A program made the position numbers and the translations under genes. 49,294 bases of DNA from JAGOUB01 sp964640945 (GTDB lineage: Bacteria > Patescibacteriota > Gracilibacteria > Peribacterales > Peribacteraceae): the NCBI GenBank assembly GCA_964640945.1, contig CAZXIV010000008.1, positions 1 through 49,294 on the forward strand. The letters are read 5' to 3'. Of the stretch, positions 7,464-15,869 are shown one piece after another (position 1 is the first letter of the stretch; every line of letters begins with the position of its first letter). The notes under the pieces were generated by a model that worked only from the letters and a program-made list of their open reading frames with translations, did not search any database and had not been told where the DNA came from.

Positions 7464-8324
7464 GTGCCTGACGAACGTACGCTCTGTCGCACCGGCCTGA
7501 TTGCGTTCGCGGTCGTAGCACTCACGGCGAGCTGTCTGGTGCGCGATGTGCGGTTGCGAGAGACAGGCCCCGTCCGGTTGGACGTGCTCGACGTCGGCCA
7601 GGGCGACAGCCTACTGCTACGCACGCCCAGCGGGCTCCGCATTCTCATCGATGGCGGGACCGATGGCAGCGCCCTCCGTGCGCTCGGCACCGTGCTGCCG
7701 GTGGCCGACCAGGCGATCGATATGATCGTGCTCACGCACCCGCACCGCGACCATTTGGTGGGGTTGCCCACGGTCGTCCGATACGGGTCGGTGCGGTTCG
7801 CACTTTTGGCCGGCACGGCCGCCGAGGGCAGCGAGTACCGGGCCTTGCTGACGGCTCTCGCCGAGACGGGTACGCAGGTGCTGCCGAGCGACCCAGCCAC
7901 CACCATCGCGCTTGGCCACGGACTGAGCCTCGATGTGCTCTGGCCGCCACTCGATGGTTACGGGAAACCGTGGGACGGCGACGTGAACGACGCCTCAGTG
8001 ACACTCGCCCTACGGTGGCATGGACGATGCTTAGCGCTCCTCACCGGCGACCTGGAAGCCCACGGTGAGACGGAGATCTTGAAGAGCGGGGCCGATGTGC
8101 GTTGTGACCTTTTAAAAGCCGGCCATCATGGCAGCGACAGTTCTACCACCATCCCGTGGTTGCTGGCTGTCCGACCGCGGCGGGTGGCTGTTTCCGCCGG
8201 CAGCGGTAATAGCTACGGACACCCCAGCCCGGCGACGTTGGCCCGTTTGGAAGCGGCCGGGATTGTGCTCAGCCGCACCGACCGCGACGGCACTCTTTCC
8301 TTCACCTGGGAGGAGGTACCATAA
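7464..8324 (+). CDS. membrane-anchored ComEC-type metallo-beta-lactamase domain protein
   Basis: A 286-residue protein equivalent to the C-terminal beta-lactamase-like domain of the DNA-uptake channel ComEC, without the channel. The N-terminus has a single hydrophobic segment (TGLIAFAVVALTASCLV) that could be an anchor or a poor lipobox (TASC). Metal ligands are visible: HPHRDH in LTHPHRDHLVG, Asp in LLTGDLEAHGE and His in LLKAGHHGS; the domain opens with LDVLDVGQGDSLLLRT, the ComEC signature. The likely activity is a nuclease or phosphodiesterase outside the membrane. The GTG at 7464 follows TAAGGT by six bases. The next gene starts 23 bases downstream. Whether a separate ComEC channel exists elsewhere cannot be seen. 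Confidence 0.85.
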   Translation: MPDERTLCRTGLIAFAVVALTASCLVRDVRLRETGPVRLDVLDVGQGDSLLLRTPSGLRILIDGGTDGSALRALGTVLPVADQAIDMIVLTHPHRDHLVGLPTVVRYGSVRFALLAGTAAEGSEYRALLTALAETGTQVLPSDPATTIALGHGLSLDVLWPPLDGYGKPWDGDVNDASVTLALRWHGRCLALLTGDLEAHGETEILKSGADVRCDLLKAGHHGSDSSTTIPWLLAVRPRRVAVSAGSGNSYGHPSPATLARLEAAGIVLSRTDRDGTLSFTWEEVP

Positions 8325-8347
8325 ACCCGCCCCATTCTTCGCCACCC

Positions 8348-9661
8348 ATGCACGTCCTCCTCACCGTCGCCGGCAAATCAGAGCGATTCTGGCCGTTTAA
8401 GGATAAGGCCTTGGTGCCAATCTGCGGGACCACGCCGCTGGAGCACCAACTCGCGGTGCTGCGCCGGAGCGGACTCACCGACATCACCGTCGTGGCCAGC
8501 GCCGCCAACGAGGCCGACGTGCGCCGCCTGGTGCCGAACGTGCCGGTGATTGTCCAAGCCGACGACGGCTCACTGGGGACACGGGGGGCACTACTCACCG
8601 CGCTGCCTCAAATGAAGGACGAGTGGGTGCTCGTTGTCGCCGGCACCGACTTGGTGGATATCAACGCCTATAAGAGTGTGCTGGCCGCAGCCGCCAAGCC
8701 GGGCACCGACGGCGTTATGCTCGGCAAACGCATGGCGACGTATTTCCCTGGTGGATATTTCTCGGTGCAGGGCGAAAAGATACTGTCGATCGTGGAAAAG
8801 CCTAAGCCCGGCGAGGAGCCGAGTGACTTAGTGAACATCGTCATTCATGCCCATAAGCGTGAAGCGTTATTGAAAGCACTGAAAGACATCCCCGACGAGA
8901 AGGGAGACGGCTACTCGCAAGCCGAGCAAATCCTCATGAAGAACGGCCACTACGTGCTCGCGCCGTATGAGGGCGAGTGGTTTGCCTTCAAGTACCCGTG
9001 GGATCCCATCAAGGCGCTGCCGCTCTTCCTACGTGCGATCGACGAGCAGATCATCCACCCTACCGCCAAGATCCACCCGACGGCCGTCATCGACGGGCCA
9101 GTGCGCATTGAAGAAGGAGTGGTGGTACTGGCGGGCGCCATCATCGCCGGGCCAGCCTACATCGGCGCCCACACCGTGGTGGGCTACGGCACGATCATCC
9201 GCGGTGGTAGTTACGGCCATCACTGCGCCCTAAACGGCCGCTCCGAATTAAAGAATTGCGTCTTCTACCCGCACGTTTGGACGCACGGTGACTACCTGGG
9301 CGACAGCGTCGTGGCCGAGAACGTCTCCCTCGGTAACGGCTGTAATGCCGGTAACCTTCGCCTCGACGAAGGTGAGATCTCCTCGACCATCCGCGGTACA
9401 AAACTCCCCACCGGTTTAAAGAAGTTCGGCACGGCCATCGGCGAGGGCTGCCGCTTTGGCTTCGGCGTCGGTATTTCCCCGGGCGTAAAGGTGGGCCGCG
9501 ATTCGTTTGTGAGCAGTCATGTACTCCTCACCGAGGACGTGGCTGAACGCCGTTATGTGCACGTGAAGAATGGAGAATTGGAAGTGCGGGAGAATAAGAC
9601 AAGCGCCCCACATCCAGAGGGCAGTGAGCGCAAGAAATGGAAAGATGAGTACACTCGCTGA
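8348..9661 (+). CDS. sugar-1-phosphate nucleotidylyltransferase with left-handed beta-helix domain (GlmU-like)
   Basis: A 437-residue two-domain protein. Residues 1-230 form a nucleotidyltransferase fold beginning LTVAGKSERFWPFKDKALVP, which corresponds to the G-x-G-x-R...P-K nucleotide loop, and a later VVAGTDLVDI metal site. From about residue 235 hexapeptide repeats form a left-handed beta-helix (IHPTAKIHPTAVIDGPVRIE..., IIAGPAYIGAHTVVGYG). This architecture is shared with GlmU and with archaeal-type UDP-sugar or GDP-mannose pyrophosphorylases. GlmU-like UDP-GlcNAc formation would fit the cell-wall genes in the window, but the substrate cannot be decided from sequence; the canonical GlmU acetyltransferase signatures were not identified. 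It is co-directional with the preceding gene and precedes the gene-free region before dnaN. Confidence 0.85.
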   Translation: MHVLLTVAGKSERFWPFKDKALVPICGTTPLEHQLAVLRRSGLTDITVVASAANEADVRRLVPNVPVIVQADDGSLGTRGALLTALPQMKDEWVLVVAGTDLVDINAYKSVLAAAAKPGTDGVMLGKRMATYFPGGYFSVQGEKILSIVEKPKPGEEPSDLVNIVIHAHKREALLKALKDIPDEKGDGYSQAEQILMKNGHYVLAPYEGEWFAFKYPWDPIKALPLFLRAIDEQIIHPTAKIHPTAVIDGPVRIEEGVVVLAGAIIAGPAYIGAHTVVGYGTIIRGGSYGHHCALNGRSELKNCVFYPHVWTHGDYLGDSVVAENVSLGNGCNAGNLRLDEGEISSTIRGTKLPTGLKKFGTAIGEGCRFGFGVGISPGVKVGRDSFVSSHVLLTEDVAERRYVHVKNGELEVRENKTSAPHPEGSERKKWKDEYTR

Positions 9662-9744
9662 ACTCAAATGAGGTGGAGAGATGTGGAAAGCATTTATAGG
9701 GGGAATGCGGATGGAAGCCATAGTTGCCCACAGGGTAAAAGGAT

Positions 9745-9789
9745 TTTGGCTTCACCAGGCCAATAAATAAGATTTGGCTTCACCAGGCC
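9745..9789. repeat. two copies of a 17-base direct repeat, 28-base period
   Basis: TTTGGCTTCACCAGGCC occurs at 9745-9761 and again at 9773-9789. The spacing of 28 bases is iteron-like. Both copies lie among the DnaA-box-like sites before dnaN. Confidence 0.7.
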
Positions 9790-9802
9790 CTCCCAGAGGG
9801 CC
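9786..9802. other. perfect 7-bp hairpin in the pre-dnaN region
   Basis: GGCCCTC (9786-9792) and GAGGGCC (9796-9802) flank a three-base loop. There is no T-run after it, so it is not a standard terminator. It overlaps the end of the second direct repeat and adjoins the tandem DnaA-box-like sites. Confidence 0.5.
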
Positions 9803-10005
9803 AATCCACAAGTTTTCCACAGCGCCTACAGGGGAAATCCGAGCCGACTCTTACCGAAAAACCCTCGAAAATGGCGAGAAACGGCGTGATGTGAACTTTG
9901 GTCGTCCTACTCTCCACATCATAGCGATAGAACTTTCACATCCGCGGAAGAGGGTATGAAGATGACTAATTCACTATATGATATATGTACTTCCTTTCAT
10001 TACGT

Positions 10006-11136
10006 ATGAAGTTTCTGTGTACAACTCCGGCCATCCTCCAGGCGCTCCAAGTGGTGACCCGCGCTATCGGTGCGCAACAGGCGCTGCCCATCCTCGGAAA
10101 TGTTCTCCTGAAAGCGGAGGGAAAACGGTGCACGATCAGCGCCACCGATTTGGAGCTTTCGATTGTGAGTTCGATCGAGGCCCAAGTGGAAAACGAGGGA
10201 TCGTTGACGGTGCCCGCCAAGGCATTGCTTAACTTTGTGCAGTACAACAACGATCCAGAAGTGCTCTTCGAAACCAAAGAAGGTACCCAGTTAAAGTGCT
10301 CGTCGGCCAAGGCTAAAGCCAACCTCGCCGGTGAAGCCGCCGCTGAGTATCCCGCCATCCCCACCATCGAGCGTCAGAGCGCCCTGGTGGTCGATAGCTC
10401 GCTGTTGCTCGATGCGCTCCACCTTGTCACGTTCTCGTGCGCGAGGACGGCCTTGCGGCCCGTCCTGTCGGGTGTATTCGTGCGTTGTGAGAAGGGTGAA
10501 CTCATTCTCGCTGCTACCGACAGCTACCGCCTCTCCGAGATCCGCCTGCCCATGCCCGAGAGTGGCCAGGACGTGACCTGCATCATCCCGGTGAAAGTGC
10601 TCGATGAATTGCGCTCGGTCCTCGCTGGCAAGAAAGCGGGCAAGGGCGGTGAGTCCGCGCCCACGGTCGAGATTGTGCTGAGCTCGCAGCAGGTGGAATT
10701 TAATGTCGGCTCCACCCGTCTCCTCTCTCGCCTCATTGAAGGAAAGTTTCCCGACTACAAGCAGATCATCCCCAAGGAGACGCCGTCGTTGCTACATTTT
10801 CCGACGAGCGAACTCACCACGGCCGCCCGCCGTCTGCACTACTTCGCCAAGGAGGCGAACAACAACCTCACCATTCGCTCCCAGGCCGGCAAAGTTTCCA
10901 TCGCTACCCCGCAGACTGCTTTCGGCCGCGATGAGGCCGAGGTCCAAGCCCAGATTAGCGGCAACGACACGCGTATCGCCCTCTCTTCCGCCTATCTTCT
11001 CGATTTCCTCTCCCATGTGGGCGGCGACACTGTCGAGATGAAGGTGAATGACGGCATGCACCCCGCAATCTTCACCATTTCGGGGGTTCCTGGTTTCTTG
11101 CACCTCATCATGCCATTGCGTTTACTTGAGGAATAA
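10006..11136 (+). CDS. dnaN: DNA polymerase III beta sliding clamp
   Basis: The clamp dimer encircles DNA and tethers polymerase and repair proteins. The 376-residue product has the three-domain clamp layout: the first domain begins MKFLCTTPAILQALQVVTRAIG with PILGNVLLKA, the second contains RPVLSGVFVRCEKGELILAATDSYRL, and the third ends with the family's PGFLHLIMPLRL motif that forms part of the peptide-binding pocket. The ATG at 10006 matches the family start; an in-frame ATG at 9985 would add seven residues. A possible -10 (TATGAT, 9977-9982) gives a leader of about 17 bases. A matching clamp-binding motif (QNDLF) is present in DnaE of this window. mfd follows after 64 bases. Confidence 0.96.
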   Translation: MKFLCTTPAILQALQVVTRAIGAQQALPILGNVLLKAEGKRCTISATDLELSIVSSIEAQVENEGSLTVPAKALLNFVQYNNDPEVLFETKEGTQLKCSSAKAKANLAGEAAAEYPAIPTIERQSALVVDSSLLLDALHLVTFSCARTALRPVLSGVFVRCEKGELILAATDSYRLSEIRLPMPESGQDVTCIIPVKVLDELRSVLAGKKAGKGGESAPTVEIVLSSQQVEFNVGSTRLLSRLIEGKFPDYKQIIPKETPSLLHFPTSELTTAARRLHYFAKEANNNLTIRSQAGKVSIATPQTAFGRDEAEVQAQISGNDTRIALSSAYLLDFLSHVGGDTVEMKVNDGMHPAIFTISGVPGFLHLIMPLRLLEE

Positions 11137-11200
11137 GCGATAATAGAGGTGACCTCGCTCCGAGATTCGGAGGGGGGCGTTACCGTGTGGCGTCAGACAG

Positions 11201-14200
11201 ATGAAAGCATCGCTCCTCATCGGAAAAACAACGCACCAGGAACTTTCGAGTCTCCTGGAAAGTCATCGGCACCTCACCGTGTCGGGGGCTGGTAATGAGA
11301 CAGCGAAAGCTATGCTCGTGTCGCACTTGCGCACATTTAAGCGCTCGCCGACGCTGCTGATTGCTCAAGATGACACTCAGGTGGAAGCGCTCACACACTG
11401 GCTGCGCTTTTTTGAGGAAGAGCCCGGGCTGCTCCCCGGTCACCTCGACGATGAGGGTGTAGTAGTGCTCACGCCCGAATTACTCCAGTCATTCCTCCAA
11501 TTCATGGAGGGCGATCCGTCCGTCTTCCTCACGAGCCGTGCCGTGTTTGAGGCGGAGTTGCCGCTCTACGCCGAGCTCGTGAAGCGTCGCCTGACGCTCA
11601 AGACGGGCACCGACCTGGCCTTCACCACCTTCGTCGAAGATTTGCTCGAGCGCGGTTATGAGCACGGCGCCGACCAGTACCTCTCGCCGGGCCAATACCG
11701 CCGCCTGGGCGACACGCTTGATATCTTCCCCATTCAATCAACGCACTCATACCGGGTGGAGTTCCACTTCGACAAAATCGAGAAGATTGTCGCCGTCGAT
11801 GTCGCCAACCTCTCGCAGGTGACGCCCCATGAAGGGCCGTTGCACTTACTGCCGATGTCGTACGCCCACACCGCTCCCTTGTCGCAGCAAATCCCCGGGG
11901 GTGCGCTCTTGGTGCTCGATGACCAAGACGACGTGGAAGCCCCGCTCCACCGCTCCGTGCTGCGATTTACCTCATTTCCCGAGGGTCGCGATCAGCACGC
12001 CCACCTGCGCTACCTCTCCATCCTCAAGTTCTACACCCTCACGGACTTCCTGAACGACCTGAAAGACAAGCTCCATCAAAAGTGGAACCTCGTGATCGTC
12101 AGTCGTCGCAGCGAAGAATTGAAGAACATCTTCAGGGAAGAATCCATCCCCTTCGAGCTCCCGGCCAACCAACGTCCCGGCGCCGTCACCCTGCTGCAGT
12201 CCGGCCTCGAGGATCTGCTCCCGCATAGCATCCAGAATCCCGACCTGCAGTGCGCGCTCCTGACCGATCGCGAAATTTTCTCACTCAAAAAACAGAGTCG
12301 CGAACGCAGCGTCCAAAAGCTCTCGCTCGACTTCATCACTTCCCTCTCGGCCGGCGATTACGTGGTCCACATGGAGCACGGTATCGGCCGCTTTGAGGGC
12401 ATGACGCAGAAGGTGATCGACAACGCCACCCGCGAGTACCTAGAGCTGTCGTATGCCGAGGGCGATAAACTTTTTATCCCGGTCGACCAGGCCGACAAGC
12501 TGAGTAAGTACGTGCATGAAGAGGGTGACGAACCCGTACTAACGCGCCTCGGCACGGCTGAGTGGAAGAAGGTGACGGAGAAACTAAAAGAAGAGACGAA
12601 GGAAGTGGCCAAGGAGCTCTTAAACCTCTACGCCAAGCGCGCGGCCGCCAAAGGCTTCGCTTTCAGCCGCGACCAATCAGCCGAAGAAAAGTTTGCCGCC
12701 GGTTTCCCCTATGAGCTCACGCCGGGCCAGCGCAAAGCCATTGAGGACATTGAGCGGGATATGGAGGACAGCCACCCAATGGACCGTCTCGTCTGTGGAG
12801 ACGTGGGCTTCGGCAAGACCGAAGTGGCCATTCGCGCCGCCTTTAAGGCCGTGCGTGGCGGCAAACAAGTGGCCGTTATCGCCCCCATTACCATCCTCGT
12901 CGACCAGCACTACCGAAACTTCCAGGAGCGCATGAAGGAGTTTCCCATCCGCATCGAGATGCTGAGTCGCTTCCGCACTCAAAAGGAGCAAACAGCCGTC
13001 TTGGAAAAACTCCGAAAAGGCGACATTGATATCGTCATCGGTACCCATCGCCTCCTGCAGGATGACGTCCAGTTCTTCAATCTGGGCCTCCTTGTTATTG
13101 ATGAGGAACAGCGCTTCGGCGTGAAGCAGAAAGAGAAATTCAAGGAGATGCGCGCCTCCGTCGATATCCTCACCATGACGGCCACGCCCATCCCACGCAC
13201 GCTCAATTTGGGCCTCCACAAACTCCGCGACATCACCACCATCACCACGCCTCCGCCGGGCCGCCTCCCCATTATTACCGAGGTGCGCAAATACAGCGAT
13301 GCCCTGGTACGCGACGCCCTCCAAAAAGAATTGAAGCGCAGCGGCCAAGCTTTCGTACTCCATAACCGCGTCGAGACCATCGACGCTTTCGCCCAAAAAC
13401 TCCAGGAGATGGTGCCCGAAGCCAAAGTGGTCGTGGGCCACGGCCAACTTAAGCCGGAGCAGCTTGAGGAGCGTATTCTTGGGTTTAAAGAGGGAAAATT
13501 CACAGTCCTCGTCAGCTCGACCATTATCGAAAACGGCATCGACCTTCCGCGCGCCAACACGCTCATTGTCAACGAGGCGGAAAAATTTGGCTTAGCGCAG
13601 CTCTACCAGCTACGTGGTCGCGTCGGCCGCGGAAAAGTGCAGGCCTACGCCTATCTGCTCTATCACAGCCAGCGCCTCAAAGACGACGCCAAGAAGCGCC
13701 TCCGCGCCATCGTCGAGGCCTGCGAGCTCGGCTCAGGTTTTCAGGTGGCCATGCGCGACCTTGAGATCCGTGGCGCCGGCGAGATTCTCGGCGTCAGTCA
13801 GGCCGGCACCATGAACTCCGTCGGCGTCAGTCACTACCTGCGCATCCTGAAGAACGCCGTCGCCGAGCTGAAGGCCGGCGCCACCGAGGTGCACGAAGAA
13901 GTAGAAACGGAAATTCTTCTGCCTATCGAGGCGCTCATCCCCACTTTCTATATCCCTGATTCTGGCGAGAAAATCGCCGTCTACCAAAAACTCGCTTCCG
14001 CCGAAGATGAGGCCATTCTCAAAGAGTTCCACACCGACTTAAAGGACGAATACGGCGACCCGCCGAAGCCGGTGGAATCACTCTTTTCCATTCTCCGCCT
14101 TAAGCTCGCTTGCCGCCGGGCCGGGGTAGTGCGCGTGAAGTCCGAAGAGATTGGCAAACACAAGCGTGAGCTGATGCTGACGCTCGCCCCCCACCTAACC

Positions 14201-14404
14201 GCACAAGAAATCATGCAGCTTGTGATGAAGCACCCCGAGTGGAAGATTCGCGGCAACCAACTCTGTGTCGATGAATCGAAACTCCAGGCCGGAGCCAAGG
14301 ATGGTGATTGGTTAGGACTACTCGCCGAGCACGTGAAGCTGCTGCATAAGGCACCGAAAAAGAACACTAAAGGGCAGGGCGAGGCATTGGCAGAAAAAGA
14401 GTGA
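11201..14404 (+). CDS. mfd: transcription-repair coupling factor Mfd
   Basis: Mfd removes RNA polymerase stalled at lesions and recruits UvrAB. The 1067-residue product has the UvrB-like N-terminal part, the RNA-polymerase interaction domain (GDYVVHMEHGIGRFEGMT, near 385) and a RecG-like translocase: Walker A CGDVGFGKTEVA (near 532), DEEQ box VIDEEQRFGVKQKEK (near 633), TATPIPRTL, and motif VI in LYQLRGRVGRG. The C-terminal TRCF domain follows. It is somewhat shorter than the about 1150 residues of E. coli Mfd. The ATG at 11201 is the first good start after dnaN. An imperfect hairpin (CTCCGA...TCGGAG, 11158-11172) lies in the intergenic gap without a T-run. Confidence 0.96.
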   Translation: MKASLLIGKTTHQELSSLLESHRHLTVSGAGNETAKAMLVSHLRTFKRSPTLLIAQDDTQVEALTHWLRFFEEEPGLLPGHLDDEGVVVLTPELLQSFLQFMEGDPSVFLTSRAVFEAELPLYAELVKRRLTLKTGTDLAFTTFVEDLLERGYEHGADQYLSPGQYRRLGDTLDIFPIQSTHSYRVEFHFDKIEKIVAVDVANLSQVTPHEGPLHLLPMSYAHTAPLSQQIPGGALLVLDDQDDVEAPLHRSVLRFTSFPEGRDQHAHLRYLSILKFYTLTDFLNDLKDKLHQKWNLVIVSRRSEELKNIFREESIPFELPANQRPGAVTLLQSGLEDLLPHSIQNPDLQCALLTDREIFSLKKQSRERSVQKLSLDFITSLSAGDYVVHMEHGIGRFEGMTQKVIDNATREYLELSYAEGDKLFIPVDQADKLSKYVHEEGDEPVLTRLGTAEWKKVTEKLKEETKEVAKELLNLYAKRAAAKGFAFSRDQSAEEKFAAGFPYELTPGQRKAIEDIERDMEDSHPMDRLVCGDVGFGKTEVAIRAAFKAVRGGKQVAVIAPITILVDQHYRNFQERMKEFPIRIEMLSRFRTQKEQTAVLEKLRKGDIDIVIGTHRLLQDDVQFFNLGLLVIDEEQRFGVKQKEKFKEMRASVDILTMTATPIPRTLNLGLHKLRDITTITTPPPGRLPIITEVRKYSDALVRDALQKELKRSGQAFVLHNRVETIDAFAQKLQEMVPEAKVVVGHGQLKPEQLEERILGFKEGKFTVLVSSTIIENGIDLPRANTLIVNEAEKFGLAQLYQLRGRVGRGKVQAYAYLLYHSQRLKDDAKKRLRAIVEACELGSGFQVAMRDLEIRGAGEILGVSQAGTMNSVGVSHYLRILKNAVAELKAGATEVHEEVETEILLPIEALIPTFYIPDSGEKIAVYQKLASAEDEAILKEFHTDLKDEYGDPPKPVESLFSILRLKLACRRAGVVRVKSEEIGKHKRELMLTLAPHLTAQEIMQLVMKHPEWKIRGNQLCVDESKLQAGAKDGDWLGLLAEHVKLLHKAPKKNTKGQGEALAEKE

Positions 14405-14408
14405 GGGG

Positions 14409-14414
14409 TAGGAT
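14409..14414 (+). promoter_or_regulatory. -10 element of the 14421 gene (leaderless type)
   Basis: TAGGAT followed by exactly six bases and the ATG at 14421. It fits the leaderless spacing seen elsewhere, but the hexamer itself is only a partial match to consensus. Confidence 0.35.
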
Positions 14415-14420
14415 CGGGGC

Positions 14421-14819
14421 ATGACCACGCCCGAGAACGCCACTGAATTACCTTGGCTCGCCTGTACGGCGGCGATTGAGCTTTGTCCGCAGTCACTACC
14501 CCGCGAGCAGACGTTTGTGAACGTGGCCGCTCTTGCCCGTCGTTTGCGGTCGGAATTAGGCAACATCCTCTCCGCAGTCATGTTATGGGATAGTCTCAGC
14601 GTGTTGCGGCCGGATTACCGCACCCAAGTCCAAACCGTCGACCAACTCACACTGGAGATCAATGCCCTCAGTGTTCGTTTGCAAGCCATCGCCGATGCCC
14701 CCGAGCTCGCCGATCCAACTGAGGTGCACACCATGCGCGATTACGCCCTTTACCTCTCTACAATAGCCTCTACGAAGCAGTCGGAGCGTCGCCGTTCGTA
14801 TCGCCATCTCGCCGTTTAA
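14421..14819 (+). CDS. hypothetical small helical protein
   Basis: A 132-residue frame, 16 bases after mfd and on the same strand. No family recognised. The product is predicted mostly helical, with two Cys near the N-terminus (LACTAAIELC), a basic C-terminal end (SERRRSYRHLAV) and no signal peptide or membrane segment. A TAGGAT box lies six bases before the ATG, so the gene may have its own leaderless transcript even though it could also be read from mfd. Codon use looks like that of the neighbours. Confidence 0.65.
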   Translation: MTTPENATELPWLACTAAIELCPQSLPREQTFVNVAALARRLRSELGNILSAVMLWDSLSVLRPDYRTQVQTVDQLTLEINALSVRLQAIADAPELADPTEVHTMRDYALYLSTIASTKQSERRRSYRHLAV

Positions 14820-14953
14820 AATGCTCATATTCACCTGTGAAGGACAGTACTTCCGCGTACACTGACGGAACTCCTGTTATCCGATTGCCAATGTGCAGAG
14901 CGACAGGCGTCGTTCTTTGGCAACTATCGGCTTCTTTAAAAAGGACGGTATCC

Positions 14954-15742
14954 ATGCTGCCTGTGTATGTGACAAAAATCGCGTTCATAGCGCTTCACCT
15001 CGGCGCTCTCGCTACTCTCTTTCTTGTGCCCCCCACCACCACGTCGATCGTGTTACTGGTGACGCTCTATGTCGTCCGGATGTTCGCAATCACCGGCGGT
15101 TATCACCGCTATTTCGCCCATCGCGCCTTTCAGACGGGTCGTGTCTTTCAATTCATCCTCGGTTGGCTCGGTTGTACGGCGGTGCAGAAAGGGCCTATTT
15201 GGTGGCCTAAAACCCATCGCGATCATCATGCAAAAACAGATGAGCCTGGGGATCCACATTCCCCCAGGCAGGGGGGTTGGTTACACTCTCATATTGGTTG
15301 GAACTTTAAAAAGGACGGTCCATCGGTCAGTCCTATGGCCGACCTCATGCGCTTCCCAGAGTTGCAGTGGCTCGACCGGTACCATTGGATTCCCCCCAGT
15401 CTACTCGCCGCGCTTTGTTACATGATCGACGGCATTCCCGGTATCACTTGGGGATTCGTGGTGTCCACGATCGTGCTCTATCACGCCACGTTTTGTGTGA
15501 ACAGCGTCTGCCATATCTGGGGCTGGCGTCGGTTTAATACCAAGGATACAAGTGTGAACAACGGTCTCATTGCGCTGCTGACTCTGGGCGAAGGCTGGCA
15601 CAACGATCATCACCACGAACAGACCTCGGCCCGGCAGGGGTATCGTTGGTGGCAGATCGATATCACCTACTACATCTTGCTCCTGCTTAAGGCCTTCCGG
15701 ATCATTTGGGGCCTTAAAAAACATCGCCGTCTACCCATGTAA
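14954..15742 (+). CDS. membrane fatty-acid (acyl-CoA/acyl-lipid) desaturase
   Basis: An integral-membrane di-iron desaturase of the delta-9 type, which introduces a double bond into fatty acyl chains using O2. The three histidine boxes are present: HRYFAHR (H-x4-H), HRDHH (H-x2-H-H) and GWHNDHHH (H-x2-H-H, preceded by the family EG). Hydrophobic segments flank the boxes as expected (LHLGALATLFLV, IVLLVTLYVVRMFAI, SLLAALCYMI, GFVVSTIVLYHATF). The 262-residue form starts at ATG 14954, nine bases after AAGGA; a GTG at 14837 in the same frame would add 39 residues without homology features. A strong terminator follows at 15763. Electron donor unknown. A desaturase is unusual if the cell, like most Patescibacteria, does not make fatty acids. 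Confidence 0.92.
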   Translation: MLPVYVTKIAFIALHLGALATLFLVPPTTTSIVLLVTLYVVRMFAITGGYHRYFAHRAFQTGRVFQFILGWLGCTAVQKGPIWWPKTHRDHHAKTDEPGDPHSPRQGGWLHSHIGWNFKKDGPSVSPMADLMRFPELQWLDRYHWIPPSLLAALCYMIDGIPGITWGFVVSTIVLYHATFCVNSVCHIWGWRRFNTKDTSVNNGLIALLTLGEGWHNDHHHEQTSARQGYRWWQIDITYYILLLLKAFRIIWGLKKHRRLPM

Positions 15743-15762
15743 AGAAGCCATCGTCAGAGTTT

Positions 15763-15789
15763 GCCACCCCGACCAGGGGTGGCTTTTTT
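15763..15789 (+). terminator. rho-independent terminator after the desaturase gene
   Basis: GCCACCCC (15763-15770), a five-base loop, GGGGTGGC (15776-15783) and a run of six T. Confidence 0.9.
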
Positions 15790-15869
15790 ATCGGTAAGAA
15801 GGACTCACCAGGGGCGTCTTTGGAAATACGCACTCGGCTTGCCTTCTATCCTCCCCCATTCCACCCCTT

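Larger units (their letters stand above)
9662..10005. other. gene-free region before dnaN with DnaA-box-like sites (possible oriC)
   Basis: A 344-base stretch without a convincing gene. Five nonamers ending in CCACA occur: TTGCCCACA (9724), CAATCCACA (9802), TTTTCCACA (9813), CTCTCCACA (9910) and CTTTCCACA on the minus strand (9682-9690). The pair at 9802 and 9813 is spaced by 11 bases. TTTTCCACA is one base from the TTATCCACA consensus, the others two. An AT-rich tract (9961-10003) lies next to dnaN and could be an unwinding element. The region also holds a 28-base-period direct repeat and a hairpin listed separately. dnaA is not adjacent. Origin status is an inference. Confidence 0.45.

Noticed and set aside
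11158..11172. Hairpin CTCCGA-GAT-TCGGAG between dnaN and mfd as a terminator
   Set aside because: It is followed by G-rich sequence, not by a T-run; the gap probably only holds the mfd leader.
12677..13447. Minus-strand open frame (256 codons) antisense to mfd
   Set aside because: Shadow of the mfd helicase motifs; no independent start signals or domain.
14934..15319. 16-base direct repeat CTTTAAAAAGGACGGT at 14934 and 15304
   Set aside because: A single 16-base repeat is not far from chance expectation in a 49-kb window; the first copy doubles as a ribosome-binding site and the second is internal coding sequence.
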